Assembly (NCBI RefSeq): GCF_019083965.1
Contig: NZ_JAHRCY010000001.1
Span: 763,077-827,076, forward strand
Direction of reading: 5' to 3'
From: Catellatospora tritici
GTDB lineage: Bacteria; Actinomycetota; Actinomycetes; Mycobacteriales; Micromonosporaceae
DNA: 64,000 bases
The notes under the pieces were generated by a model. It saw only the letters and a list, made by a program, of their open reading frames with translations, ran no database searches and was not told the DNA's origin. A program made the translations under genes and the position numbers. This document shows positions 53,701 to 61,608 of this stretch, one piece after another; the first letter of the stretch is position 1, and the number at the start of each line of letters is the position of its first letter.

Positions 53701-54663
53701 TCAGGCTGCCCCCGCGGGCCCGTCCAGTTCGGCCACGAAGGCCTTCAGCCATTCCTTGAACTGCGGGCCGAGGTCGGTCCGCTGGCTGGCCAGCTGTACG
53801 ACAGCCTGCAGGTACCCCAGCGGCATGCCGGTGTCGTAGCGCACGCCCCGGTACACGATGCCGTGCACCGGCGTGCCCTCGGCCAGCAGCAGCGCCATCG
53901 CGTCGGTCAGCTGGATCTCGCCGCCGCTGCCGGGCTTGGTGCGGTGGATCGCCCCGAAGATCGTGCCGGGCAGCACGTACCGGCCGACCACGGCGAGGTT
54001 GCTCGGGGCCTGGTCCCGGGCGGGCTTCTCGACCAGTCCGGTCACCCGGACCACGTTCTCCACATCCGCCAGCTCCGGCTCCGCCGGGTCCACCGAGGCG
54101 ATGCCGTACCGGTTGACCTCCTCGTCGGGGACCTCGATGAAGGCGAGCACGATGCCGCCGGTGCGGGCCTGCAGGTCGAGCATCTGCGGCAGCAGCGGGT
54201 CGTCCTCGGCGGTGAACTCGTCGCCGAGGAGCACCGCGAACGGCGCGTCACCGACGTGCGACTCGGCATAGGACACGGCGTGGCCCAAGCCCAGCGGCTC
54301 GCCCTGGCGGCAGGTGTAGATCTCGGCCAGCTCGGAGGTGTTGCGCACCGCCGCGAGGCGCTCCAGGTCGCCCTTGGCCTCCAGCCGCGACTCCAGGTAC
54401 GGCTGGCGGTCGAAGTGGTCGACCATGCTGGTCTTCCCACGCCCGGTGATGAGCAGAACGTCCTTGATCCCGGACCGCGACGCCTCTTCCACGATGTACT
54501 GCAGCACGGGCCGGTCCACGACCGGCAGCAGCTCCTTGGGCACCGCCTTGGTGGCGGGCAGGAACCGCGTGGCCAGGCCCGCCGCGGGAATGACCGCCTT
54601 GGTGGCCCGTGGTCCACGGACAGTTGCTTGCGAAGGCTGCGCCTTGGGGGTGTGCTCCGACAT
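53701..54663 (-). CDS. galU: UTP-glucose-1-phosphate uridylyltransferase
   Basis: 320 residues. The nucleotide-binding motif AVIPAAGLATRFLPATKAVPKELLPVVDRP is complete, followed by LITGRGKTSMVDHFD, QGEPLGLGHAV, LLGDEF, RYGIASV and GEIQLTDAM. It makes UDP-glucose, which feeds glycan and trehalose synthesis and the galE reaction. ATG 54663. It is the first gene of galU-moeA/glp-rimJ, with stop and start spacing of 1 nt and an overlap of 4 nt. Confidence 0.95.
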   Translation of the reverse strand: MSEHTPKAQPSQATVRGPRATKAVIPAAGLATRFLPATKAVPKELLPVVDRPVLQYIVEEASRSGIKDVLLITGRGKTSMVDHFDRQPYLESRLEAKGDLERLAAVRNTSELAEIYTCRQGEPLGLGHAVSYAESHVGDAPFAVLLGDEFTAEDDPLLPQMLDLQARTGGIVLAFIEVPDEEVNRYGIASVDPAEPELADVENVVRVTGLVEKPARDQAPSNLAVVGRYVLPGTIFGAIHRTKPGSGGEIQLTDAMALLLAEGTPVHGIVYRGVRYDTGMPLGYLQAVVQLASQRTDLGPQFKEWLKAFVAELDGPAGAA

Positions 54664-54672
54664 GTCGCGAGA

Positions 54673-57318
54673 CTAACGGCCCCGAGCCTGCCTGGGGGCT
54701 TGTGGGCTGCTCGACGCGCCGCCGGATGGGCAGAGAACGCTGCCCACAACGGCGACCTGGAACGTGTCACGCCCGGCCGCCTTGGCCGCGTACAGGGCGT
54801 CGTCGGCTGCCTGGAGCACCGTGGCACCGTGCTGCCCGTGGTCGGGCAGCACCGCCAGACCGATCGAGACGGTCACGTTGACGAACAGGTCCTCGGCGCC
54901 GTCGCGGGAGGGCACGACGATCGGTTCCCGACGGACGGCCTCGCACAGCCGCTCGGCGACGGCGATGCCGCCGACCTCGTCGGTCTCCGGCAGCAGGATC
55001 ACGAACTCCTCGCCGCCGTGCCGGAACGCCACATCGACCTCGCGGATCTCGTACCGGATGCGCTGGGCGAACTCGGCGAGCACGGCGTCCCCGGCGGCGT
55101 GACCGTAGCTGTCGTTGATCTCCTTGAACCGGTCGAGGTCCAGCGCCAGCACGCACAGGCGGCGGCCGAAGCGGGCCGCCCGCTCGGACTCGCGGCGCAG
55201 CGAGTCACGCAGCGAGCGGTAGTTGAACAGGCCGGTCAGCGGGTCGGTGACCGACAGTCGCTGGGCCTCCTCGTGCACGCGTACGTTGTCGACGGCGACC
55301 GCGGCCTGCCCGGCGAAGGTGCGCAGGGTGACCAGGTCGGCGTCGTCGAACTCGTCGCGGCCCAGCCGGTCGTAGAGGGCCAGCACCCCGCGCGCCCCGG
55401 GCAGCGTCCCCGGCGGCAGGTAGCTGTCGACCAGGCTCGGCGCCGAGAACGGCACCACCACGTACGTGCGGCAGCCCGGCTCGCCCGAGTCCAGGCGCGG
55501 GCCGTCGCGCTCGACCCGGCCGATACGCGGCACGCCGGTGGCGGCGACGGAGCCGGTCAGGCCCGTGCCGTACGGCACCCGCAGGGTCCCCCGCTCACCG
55601 GTCGTCCACGTCTCGTCCAGGCCCTCGGTGCACTGGCCGATCAACGCCCCGGTGGCCGGGTCGGCCAGCAGCACCACACCCGCCGAGGCGCCGGTGGCGT
55701 GCCGGGCCGTCTGCAGGATCACCCGCAGGATCCGGTCGAGGTCGTGCGTGCCCGCCAGGGTGTCGCCGAGCACGCCCAAGTGCCCGCGCAACTGGTCGCG
55801 GCTGGCCGTCAGCGCCGCCACGTAGGTCTGCAGCTCGCGGGTCATGTGGTTGAACGCGATGGCCAGTCGGCCCAGCTCGTCGTCACCACGTACCGGCACC
55901 CGGGCCTCCAGGTCGCCGCCCGCGACCCGGTCTGCCGCGGCCGCCAACTCGACCACTGGACTGGTCGCGGTCCGCGCCAGCCACCAGGCGACGGTCACGG
56001 CCATCACCGCGGTCAGCAGCACCACGCCGACGAGCAGCACGTACATGCCGGTCGGCGGGCGGGCGGGCAGCGACACGGCCAGCGGCAGCGGCTCCCCGGC
56101 GACCGGCCCGAGCCGGGTCACCAGGTGGCCGTTGGGGGCGGTGGCGATCGCTCCGTCGCTCAGCGCCCGCGCCAGCCCGGTCACGGCGGCGGCATCGGCG
56201 CCGTCGACGGTCGTGTGAACGGCGGCGGCGGTGCCGCTGTCGGTCTGCTGTGGCGCCGGGTCCAGTGCGACGGCCTGCCCGTCGTCGGCGGGGTCGGTGG
56301 CCTCGTCGGCGCCCGGCGCGACCGCCTGCGCGTCCACGGTGCCCCCGGCCTGCCCGGCGGTCGCGTCCGCCGCCCCGTCGGGCTCCGCCCCGGCCTGGTC
56401 TGGGCCGGTCAGCGGACCCGCGCCGGTCGGCAGACCGTCGAGCGTCTCGCCACCCGGCTGCGCGCCGCCGTCCTGCGCGGCGTCCGCCTGTCCAGCGTCG
56501 GCCGGTGCGCCGTCGGCCGGTGCGCCGTCGACTAGGCCGCTGTTCGCCTGGGCGTCGCCCTGGACGCTGTTCGCCTGGGCGTCGCCCTGGACGCTGTTCG
56601 CCTGGGCGTCGCCCTGGACGCCGTTCGCCTGGGCGTCGTCGCCAGGGGTGCCCGCGCCCTGCGCGCCCTCGCTCGTCGGCGTGTTCGGGCCGGTCTGGGC
56701 CTCGGCCTCGGCGGCGACGTCTTCCTCGGCGGCGTCGCCCGAGACGGCCGGGTCGTCGACCTGGACCGTCCCGTCGGGGCGGGCGGCGGCGGGCTGGCCG
56801 GTGCCGGGCAGCAGGGTCAGCTGCGCGCCGCTGGCCTGGGCCAGGCGCTGGATCAGGTCGGCGTCGACGGTGACGGCGGCGGCGACCGTGCCGCCGTTCT
56901 TGCCCGGCAGCGGCACCCGCGCCGACAGCGCCTCGTAACCGGAGACGAGGTCGGGGCGCACCTGCGGATCGGGCCCGGCGCAGTCGGCCCACGGCGGCGG
57001 CGGGGCCTGCCGGGTGGTGTCACCGCTGGTCCCGCCGTCAAGGTGGACGCCCGCGGCCAGCCCGGTGCCGACCAGGTGCTCGGCGACGGCCATCCGGCGG
57101 TCGGCGGGGGCGGCGGCGACGGCTTCGGCGACGGCGCGCAGCTGTCCGCACAGCGCGCCGACAGCGGTGCGCACGGCGCCGGAGGCCACCGACAGCCGCT
57201 CGTCGGCCCGCTCGTGCGAGACGGTGCTGACGGTCGTGCCGACGAAGAAGGCGCCGAGCAGGACGGGACTGAGGACCACGGCCAGGAAGGCGGTGGTGAG
57301 CCGTGCGCGCAGTGTCAC
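54673..57318 (-). CDS. membrane-bound diguanylate cyclase with GAF and GGDEF domains
   Basis: 881 residues. TM1 at about 7-29; external sensor about 30-175; an Ala/Gly/Asp/Gln-rich insert about 185-375 with the nonapeptide-type repeat GDAQANSVQ four times (228-260). TM2 at about 425-447; HAMP about 448-500; GAF about 525-680; GGDEF domain 690-855. The active site is GGEEF (768-772) and a product-inhibition RxxD (REVD, 759-762) stands five residues before it, so an active, feedback-controlled c-di-GMP synthase is expected. A GTG start at 57318 has AGGGGGAAG upstream. The insert length is likely variable. Confidence 0.93.
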   Translation of the reverse strand: MTLRARLTTAFLAVVLSPVLLGAFFVGTTVSTVSHERADERLSVASGAVRTAVGALCGQLRAVAEAVAAAPADRRMAVAEHLVGTGLAAGVHLDGGTSGDTTRQAPPPPWADCAGPDPQVRPDLVSGYEALSARVPLPGKNGGTVAAAVTVDADLIQRLAQASGAQLTLLPGTGQPAAARPDGTVQVDDPAVSGDAAEEDVAAEAEAQTGPNTPTSEGAQGAGTPGDDAQANGVQGDAQANSVQGDAQANSVQGDAQANSGLVDGAPADGAPADAGQADAAQDGGAQPGGETLDGLPTGAGPLTGPDQAGAEPDGAADATAGQAGGTVDAQAVAPGADEATDPADDGQAVALDPAPQQTDSGTAAAVHTTVDGADAAAVTGLARALSDGAIATAPNGHLVTRLGPVAGEPLPLAVSLPARPPTGMYVLLVGVVLLTAVMAVTVAWWLARTATSPVVELAAAADRVAGGDLEARVPVRGDDELGRLAIAFNHMTRELQTYVAALTASRDQLRGHLGVLGDTLAGTHDLDRILRVILQTARHATGASAGVVLLADPATGALIGQCTEGLDETWTTGERGTLRVPYGTGLTGSVAATGVPRIGRVERDGPRLDSGEPGCRTYVVVPFSAPSLVDSYLPPGTLPGARGVLALYDRLGRDEFDDADLVTLRTFAGQAAVAVDNVRVHEEAQRLSVTDPLTGLFNYRSLRDSLRRESERAARFGRRLCVLALDLDRFKEINDSYGHAAGDAVLAEFAQRIRYEIREVDVAFRHGGEEFVILLPETDEVGGIAVAERLCEAVRREPIVVPSRDGAEDLFVNVTVSIGLAVLPDHGQHGATVLQAADDALYAAKAAGRDTFQVAVVGSVLCPSGGASSSPQAPRQARGR
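56540..56640 (-). repeat. 27-bp in-frame tandem repeat within the diguanylate cyclase gene
   Basis: About four copies of a 27-bp unit encode GDAQANSVQ or GDAQANGVQ in the external low-complexity insert. The bases of the central units are nearly identical, so repeat number probably changes by slippage without breaking the frame. Confidence 0.85.
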
Positions 57319-57396
57319 ACTTCCCCCTTGAAGTCATCCGAGTCAACGCCGGACGCTGCCAGCGGGATGCGACGCTTGCGGGTATATGAGGGTTTT

Positions 57397-58047
57397 ATGG
57401 ACATAACAGGCACAGCCTCGGAGCCCGGATCCGCGCAGGATTTCGCCGCCAAGCAGGCGGTACGCGCGAGCCTGCTCGCGGCGCGGCGCGCCCTGACACC
57501 GGCCGAGGTCGAGGCGGCGGCGGCTGGGGTGCGGGCGCGACTGGGCGACCTGCTCGTTGGGCGGCGCGGGCTCACCATCTGCGCGTACGTGCCGATCGGC
57601 CGGGAGCCCGGCGGCCCCGACCTGCCCGAGCGGCTGGCCGCCCTGCCCGGCGTGGCCCGGCTGCTGCTGCCGGTGCTCCAGCCGGACCTGGACCTGGACT
57701 GGGCCGCGTACACCGGCCCGACGTCCCTGGTCGAGGCGGCGCGCGGCCTGCGCGAACCGGCCGGGCCGGTGCTGGGGCGCGCGGCGATCGCGACGGCGGA
57801 CCTGGTGCTGGTGCCCGCCGTGGCGGTGGACCGGGCCGGGGTACGGCTGGGCCGAGGCGGCGGCAGCTACGACCGGGGGCTGACCCGAGTGACCCTCACC
57901 ACACCCGTGGTGGCCCTGCTGTACGACCTCGAGCTGCTCGACCGCCTCCCCGCACAGGAGCACGACCAGCGCGTACACGCGGCGCTCACGCCCACGCGGA
58001 CGACCTGGCTGCGCCCGGTGCCGGGCTGGTCCGGCGGGGACGTGTGA
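57397..58047 (+). CDS. 5-formyltetrahydrofolate cyclo-ligase
   Basis: 216 residues. The N-terminal basic helix (KQAVRASLLAARRALTPAEVEAAAAGVRARL), the mid segment ICAYVPIGREPGGPDLPERLA and the nucleotide-binding RLGRGGGSYDRGL are all features of the MTHFS family, which returns 5-formyl-THF to the folate pool using ATP. ATG 57397 follows a short GAGGG stretch. It is divergent from the diguanylate cyclase and starts the run leading to fmdB, as in mycobacteria (Rv0992c region). Confidence 0.9.
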   Translation: MDITGTASEPGSAQDFAAKQAVRASLLAARRALTPAEVEAAAAGVRARLGDLLVGRRGLTICAYVPIGREPGGPDLPERLAALPGVARLLLPVLQPDLDLDWAAYTGPTSLVEAARGLREPAGPVLGRAAIATADLVLVPAVAVDRAGVRLGRGGGSYDRGLTRVTLTTPVVALLYDLELLDRLPAQEHDQRVHAALTPTRTTWLRPVPGWSGGDV

Positions 58048-58090
58048 TCGGCGACAGACACTTTGCGGGTCAGCACCGCGTCAGGCACTA

Positions 58091-58118
58091 TTGGCACTCG
58101 GTACACCCAGAGTGCCAG
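58091..58118 (+). promoter_or_regulatory. CIRCE-like inverted repeat
   Basis: TTGGCACTC (58091-58099) and GAGTGCCAG (58110-58118) form an 8-bp inverted repeat with a 10-nt spacer, 20 bases before the fmdB start codon. HrcA operators (CIRCE) in actinobacteria have the same half sites but usually a 9-nt spacer. So the fit is good in sequence but off by one in spacing. Confidence 0.5.
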
Positions 58119-58138
58119 CAATGATCATGGAGGGGACC

Positions 58139-58453
58139 GTGCCCACCTACCAGTACGCCTGCACCGCGTGCGGCCACCAGCTGGAGGCCGTGCAGTCGTT
58201 CGCGGACGAGCCGCTGACGCAGTGCCCGACCTGCGAGGGCACCCTGCGCAAGCTCTTCTCCTCGGTCGGCGTGGTCTTCAAGGGGTCCGGCTTCTACCGG
58301 ACCGACTCGCGCGGCGGATCGAGCGGCAGCCCGGCCTCCGGCGGCGGCTCGTCCTCGACCGGCGCCGCCTCCAGCTCGTCGAGCAGCGCTTCGTCGACCC
58401 CGGCCGCCTCGACGTCCTCGTCGAGCGGCGGGTCCACCGGCTCCGCGGCCTGA
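58139..58453 (+). CDS. FmdB-family zinc ribbon protein
   Basis: 104 residues. The N-terminal FmdB/CxxC_CXXC_SSSS zinc ribbon is complete: PTYQYACTACGHQLEAVQSFADEPLTQCPTCEGTLRKLFSSVGVVFKGSGFY, with four Cys. A Ser/Gly-rich disordered tail follows. Role unknown; regulatory or RNA-related functions are proposed for the family. GTG 58139 has GGAGGGGACC upstream. A CIRCE-like inverted repeat overlaps the leader region. Confidence 0.9.
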   Translation: MPTYQYACTACGHQLEAVQSFADEPLTQCPTCEGTLRKLFSSVGVVFKGSGFYRTDSRGGSSGSPASGGGSSSTGAASSSSSSASSTPAASTSSSSGGSTGSAA

Positions 58454-58547
58454 CCGACCCGACTGGCGGATCGAGGCACGACCGAGTCTTATGTCCGTTT
58501 TGGGCTATAGTACGGCCGTGCCCGAACACCCGTGCCCGGCCCGTTGA

Positions 58548-58724
58548 TCAGTCCCAATGCGGCGGACGATCCTCCAGCAGCCGGTCGTCGTTGGTCCACG
58601 ACCGCTCGCCCCAGCCCCGGTCGGTGTCGTCGCGCGTCTGCTCCGGCAGCACCGTGATGACCTCGTCGTCGAGCTCCACGATGCGGTCGTCGTCACGGCT
58701 GCCGTAGAAGGCGTCAGTGCTCAC
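58548..58724 (-). CDS. small conserved acidic protein
   Basis: 58 residues beginning STDAFYGSRDDDRIVELDDE, then VITVLPEQTRDDTDRGWGER and ending RPPHWD. It starts at GTG 58724 and stops at 58548. Acidic, no membrane span. The clean frame, GC-rich third positions and placement between fmdB (convergent) and the next plus-strand gene (divergent) support a real gene. I believe similar small proteins occur in related actinobacteria, but no function is known to me. Confidence 0.7.
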   Translation of the reverse strand: MSTDAFYGSRDDDRIVELDDEVITVLPEQTRDDTDRGWGERSWTNDDRLLEDRPPHWD

Positions 58725-58783
58725 TCAAGCAGCGTAAAGGCGCCGCGGCGATCCTGCCTGCCGGGGCACCCCGGAGACACGCC

Positions 58784-59065
58784 GTGAGCGGCGACGACTA
58801 CTGGCGCCGCCCCGAGCCCGGGGACTCGGCCGCCAATGCCGAGTGTGCCCCGTCGCGCTATTCGGGACCCCCACAGGCCGAACCTGCCACGCCCGACTGG
58901 CAGCCCGCCCGGACGCCGCCGCACCAGCCACCCCGCCACCTGCCCGAACTCGACCACGACGCGATCGACCGGGCCGAGCAGCGCGCGGACCGGTTCACGT
59001 ACGCGGTCGCGCTGGCGGCGGGGGTGGTGCTGCTGATCGTCGCGTGCGCGCAGTGGCGCGGCTAG
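58784..59065 (+). CDS. small single-span membrane protein
   Basis: 93 residues. A Pro-rich cytoplasmic part of about 65 residues (RRPEPGDSAANAECAPSRYSGPP) is followed by one membrane span (TYAVALAAGVVLLIVACAQW) at the very C-terminus, a tail-anchored layout. GTG 58784. Divergent from the small acidic protein and convergent with DUF2231, whose stop it overlaps by four bases. No function known. Confidence 0.65.
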   Translation: MSGDDYWRRPEPGDSAANAECAPSRYSGPPQAEPATPDWQPARTPPHQPPRHLPELDHDAIDRAEQRADRFTYAVALAAGVVLLIVACAQWRG

Positions 59066-59547
59066 ATGTTGGCCCACACGATGTGCGCGCCGGTGTCGCC
59101 GGTCTTGAACACGTAGTAGCCGGTCACACCGGCCACCAGCAGCGAGATCACGACGATGCCGTAGGTCAGACTGCGCGAACCGGGAGTGGCGGGCTTCTTG
59201 CCTGCGGCGGTGCAGATCAGCACCAGGAACAGCGACAGCACGCCGAGCGCGGTGCCGGTCCAGGCCGCCACGTCGGCGAAGTCCCCGTGCTTGTCCACCT
59301 GGGAGAGGATCTCCTGCGGGTAGTTCTTCGCGATCAACGTCCGGAACAGCTCCTCGCCGCTCAGCTTGGCGAACCACAGCGCGGCCGGGGCCACGATCGC
59401 CAGCGCCACCACGGTCCACCCCAGGAACCGCCGCACCGACGGGATGAGCGAATAGACCACGACCGACAGCACCAGCAGCGGACCGAAGATCACAGCCGCG
59501 TGTACGAGCAGCGGATGAGCCGGCAGGCCGAGCAGCTCCTTGAACAC
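59062..59547 (-). CDS. DUF2231 membrane protein
   Basis: 161 residues. The N-terminus FKELLGLPAHPLLVHAAVIFGPLLVLSVVVYSLIPS is the DUF2231 signature with conserved HPLLVH. Four membrane spans follow, with GDFADVAAWTGTALGVLSLF between spans 2 and 3. GTG 59547 is preceded by CCAGGAGGCACG, a near-consensus SD that decides the start. It is divergent from a Fur-family regulator and may be its target. Function unknown, though heme or redox roles are suggested by the His residues. Confidence 0.82.
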   Translation of the reverse strand: MFKELLGLPAHPLLVHAAVIFGPLLVLSVVVYSLIPSVRRFLGWTVVALAIVAPAALWFAKLSGEELFRTLIAKNYPQEILSQVDKHGDFADVAAWTGTALGVLSLFLVLICTAAGKKPATPGSRSLTYGIVVISLLVAGVTGYYVFKTGDTGAHIVWANI

Positions 59548-59703
59548 CGTGCCTCCTGGGGTCGCGAAAGCCCTTCGGAATGATTCCACGTGAGCGTAGA
59601 CCGGCTGTTGCCACTGAGGTAGGGGAGAAAATCCAAGTGGCCCTGACCACGTAATTCGAACCTTTTCTTGAGCAACTCCAGGTTGACTGCTGAAATGGTC
59701 CTC

Positions 59704-60138
59704 ATGTATGGCGAAAAAGAGCACCAGGCTCTACTGCGGGCACGGGGACTGCGGGTCACCCGGCCGCGCCTCGCCGTGCTCGACATCCTCAGCCAGGGCG
59801 GCCACCTCGAGGTCGACGAGATCACCCGACAGGCGCGCGAGCGCCTCGACTCCGTCTCCACCCAGGCCGTATACGACGTACTCGGCGCCCTGGCCCGCGC
59901 CGGGCTGGCCCGCCGGATCGAACCGGCCGGCTCCCCGGCCCGGTACGAGGCGCGCAGCGGCGACAACCACCACCACATCGTGTGCCGTGGCTGCGGGCTG
60001 ATCGCCGACGTCGACTGCGCCACCGGTGCGGCCCCCTGCCTCGACCCGACCCAGACGCACGGCTTCGCCGTCGACGAGGCCGAGGTCACCTACTGGGGGC
60101 TGTGCCCGTCCTGCGCCAAGCTCGCCGCCGAGGACTGA
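59704..60138 (+). CDS. Fur-family metalloregulator
   Basis: 144 residues. The winged-helix domain contains HQALLRARGLRVTRPRLAVLDILSQGGHLEVDEITRQARERLDSVSTQAVYDVLGALARAGLARRIEP. The dimerisation domain contains HHHIVCRGCGLIADVD and a C-terminal LCPSCAK, giving the two CxxC structural zinc motifs. It resembles FurA/CatR/PerR peroxide sensors more than iron Fur. The usual catalase-peroxidase neighbour is missing and a divergent DUF2231 gene is present instead. ATG 59704 or 59695 could start it. An AGCAAC...GTTGaCT imperfect dyad precedes it and could be autoregulatory. Confidence 0.88.
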   Translation: MYGEKEHQALLRARGLRVTRPRLAVLDILSQGGHLEVDEITRQARERLDSVSTQAVYDVLGALARAGLARRIEPAGSPARYEARSGDNHHHIVCRGCGLIADVDCATGAAPCLDPTQTHGFAVDEAEVTYWGLCPSCAKLAAED

Positions 60139-60142
60139 GCCC

Positions 60143-61021
60143 TCAGGCCTGCACCGCGGGCTCGACCGCCGACCATGGCTCGCGGGCCGGAACCTCCGCG
60201 CCCGCGGGGCAGACCCGCCGGAAGTCGCACCAGCCGCACAACCTGCTCGGCTGCGTCGGGAACGCCTCGTCCGGCGCCTTGCCGCCCGCCATCGCCTGCT
60301 CGGCCGCCACGATGTCCCGCGCGGTCGCCTCGGCCCGAGCCACGTGCCGCCCCAGCGACTCCTCGGTGTGCTCGTGCGCCACCACCGTGCCGGTGGGCAG
60401 GTGGTGCAGCTCCACGGTGCGGCACGGCTTGCGGAACACCCGCGCGGCGGCGTACGCGTACAGCGCGAGCGCCAGCGAACCGCGGGCGTCGTCGGCGTCC
60501 AGCCCCATGCGTCCGGTCTTGTAGTCGACGATCACCAGTTCCCCGCCGCGCTGATCGATGCGGTCGGTGCGGCCGCTCAGCGCCAGCACCGACGTCTTCG
60601 CGGCGACGGTTCGCTCCACGGCCAGCGGCTCGAAGTCGGCGGGCAGCTCCGCGACGTACGACTCCAGCCAGCTCAGGGCCCGCTGGAACACCGCCCGTTC
60701 CTGCTCCTCGTCGCGGTAGCCCTCGCGGACCCAGGTCGCGCGCAGCAGCGTCGGCAGGGCACCCGGCTGGCGGCGGTCGGTCGGCAGGTCCCACCAGTTC
60801 TTCAGCGCCGTGTGCACGCTGGCGCCCAGCGAGTTGTGCGCCCAGGCCGGGCCCTTCTGCGGCGCGGGCCGGTCCAGGTAGCTGTAGCGGTAGCGGCGGG
60901 GGCAGTCCTCGTATGAGGCGAGCTTGCTCGGGGTGCACACGAACAGGCGCTCGGGCATCAGGTCGAAGCCGAGCTGTTCGGGGATGTCCCGGCCGCGGCG
61001 GGGACTGGGCGTTCGGCTCAC
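60143..61021 (-). CDS. RecB-like PD-(D/E)XK nuclease with Cys cluster
   Basis: 292 residues. The Cas4/AddB/RecB-type nuclease motifs are visible: LASYEDCPRRYRYSYL, GRTDRIDQRGGELVIVDYKTGRMG (D and ExK-type residues), and a C-terminal LCGWCDFRRVCPAG. The first Cys and the three C-terminal Cys could hold a 4Fe-4S cluster. Actinobacteria encode this as a stand-alone PDDEXK-1 family exonuclease likely acting in DNA repair. GTG 61021. No CRISPR array is nearby, so it is not called Cas4. Convergent with Fur. Confidence 0.88.
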   Translation of the reverse strand: MSRTPSPRRGRDIPEQLGFDLMPERLFVCTPSKLASYEDCPRRYRYSYLDRPAPQKGPAWAHNSLGASVHTALKNWWDLPTDRRQPGALPTLLRATWVREGYRDEEQERAVFQRALSWLESYVAELPADFEPLAVERTVAAKTSVLALSGRTDRIDQRGGELVIVDYKTGRMGLDADDARGSLALALYAYAAARVFRKPCRTVELHHLPTGTVVAHEHTEESLGRHVARAEATARDIVAAEQAMAGGKAPDEAFPTQPSRLCGWCDFRRVCPAGAEVPAREPWSAVEPAVQA

Positions 61022-61111
61022 CTGGCAGATGTTGCCAAATCAGTGCGACACTGGCCAGGCGACCCGACGGTCGTCCGACGGAAGACCGCCTGACCTGCAG
61101 AGAGGCACAGC

Positions 61112-61333
61112 GTGGGACTGATCAAGTGGCTGCGCGGCGGTAACGACACCGCCTCGACGGCGATGGTGTCGGCCGGGCTGGCCGAGATCGACGGACTGTT
61201 CCGCCCCACCAAGCACAAGCAGACCGAGCACGTCGAGGAGATGAAGCAGAAGCGCGTGGACGTGTCCAACGGCGCCGGCATCGACCTCGACCGCGGCGTG
61301 GCCGTCATCCGCGCCACCCCGAAGACCACCTGA
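61112..61333 (+). CDS. DUF6191-type small protein
   Basis: 73 residues: GLIKWLRGGNDTASTAMVSAG, LAEIDGLFRPTKHKQTEHVEEMK, and a C-terminal half ending VAVIRATPKTT. It has the pattern of the DUF6191 family of small actinobacterial proteins of unknown function. GTG 61112 follows AGAGAGGCACAGC. Divergent from the nuclease gene; a dispersed repeat begins shortly after its stop. Confidence 0.7.
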   Translation: MGLIKWLRGGNDTASTAMVSAGLAEIDGLFRPTKHKQTEHVEEMKQKRVDVSNGAGIDLDRGVAVIRATPKTT

Positions 61334-61352
61334 TCCACCGGTGGACGCCCCC

Positions 61353-61608
61353 ATCGACCGGCTTCCGTCCGCCGATGGTTGCCGCAAAGGAGCGTGACAT
61401 CGCGCAGCGATGCAGCGACGCGCGGCTGCCATCGGCTTCCGGGACGGAAGCCCGCGGCCGCGGAGGCGGCCGCCAGCAACATCAACCGGCTTCCGTCCGC
61501 CGATGGTTGCCGCAAAGGAGCGTGACATCGCGCAGCGATGCAGCGACGCGCGGCTGCCATCGGCTTCCGGGACGGAAGCCCGCGGCCGCGGAGGCGGCCG
61601 CCAGCAAC
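61353..61608 (+). repeat. structured core repeat, copies 4 and 5 in 128-bp tandem
   Basis: Two 128-bp units (61353 and 61481) differ at one base that I can see. Each contains P1 GGCTTCCGTC/GACGGAAGCC, P2 GCCGATGG..GCCGC against GCGGC..CCATCGGC, and P3 CATCGC-GCA-GCGATG. The unpaired AAAGGAGCGTGA and AGCGACGC sides are the same as in the other copies; TTCCGG fills the bulge position. A hairpin GCGGCCGC-GGAG-GCGGCCGC and CAGCAAC tail end each unit. The second tail touches the marC stop. Confidence 0.92.

Noticed and set aside
56231..56938. Plus-strand Ala/Ser/Pro-rich frame opposite the diguanylate cyclase
   Set aside because: It is the antisense of the low-complexity insert, without a recognisable fold or ribosome site.
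60143..61021. Cas4
   Set aside because: The nuclease motifs and Cys cluster resemble Cas4, but there is no CRISPR array or other cas gene and similar stand-alone enzymes are widespread in actinobacteria.
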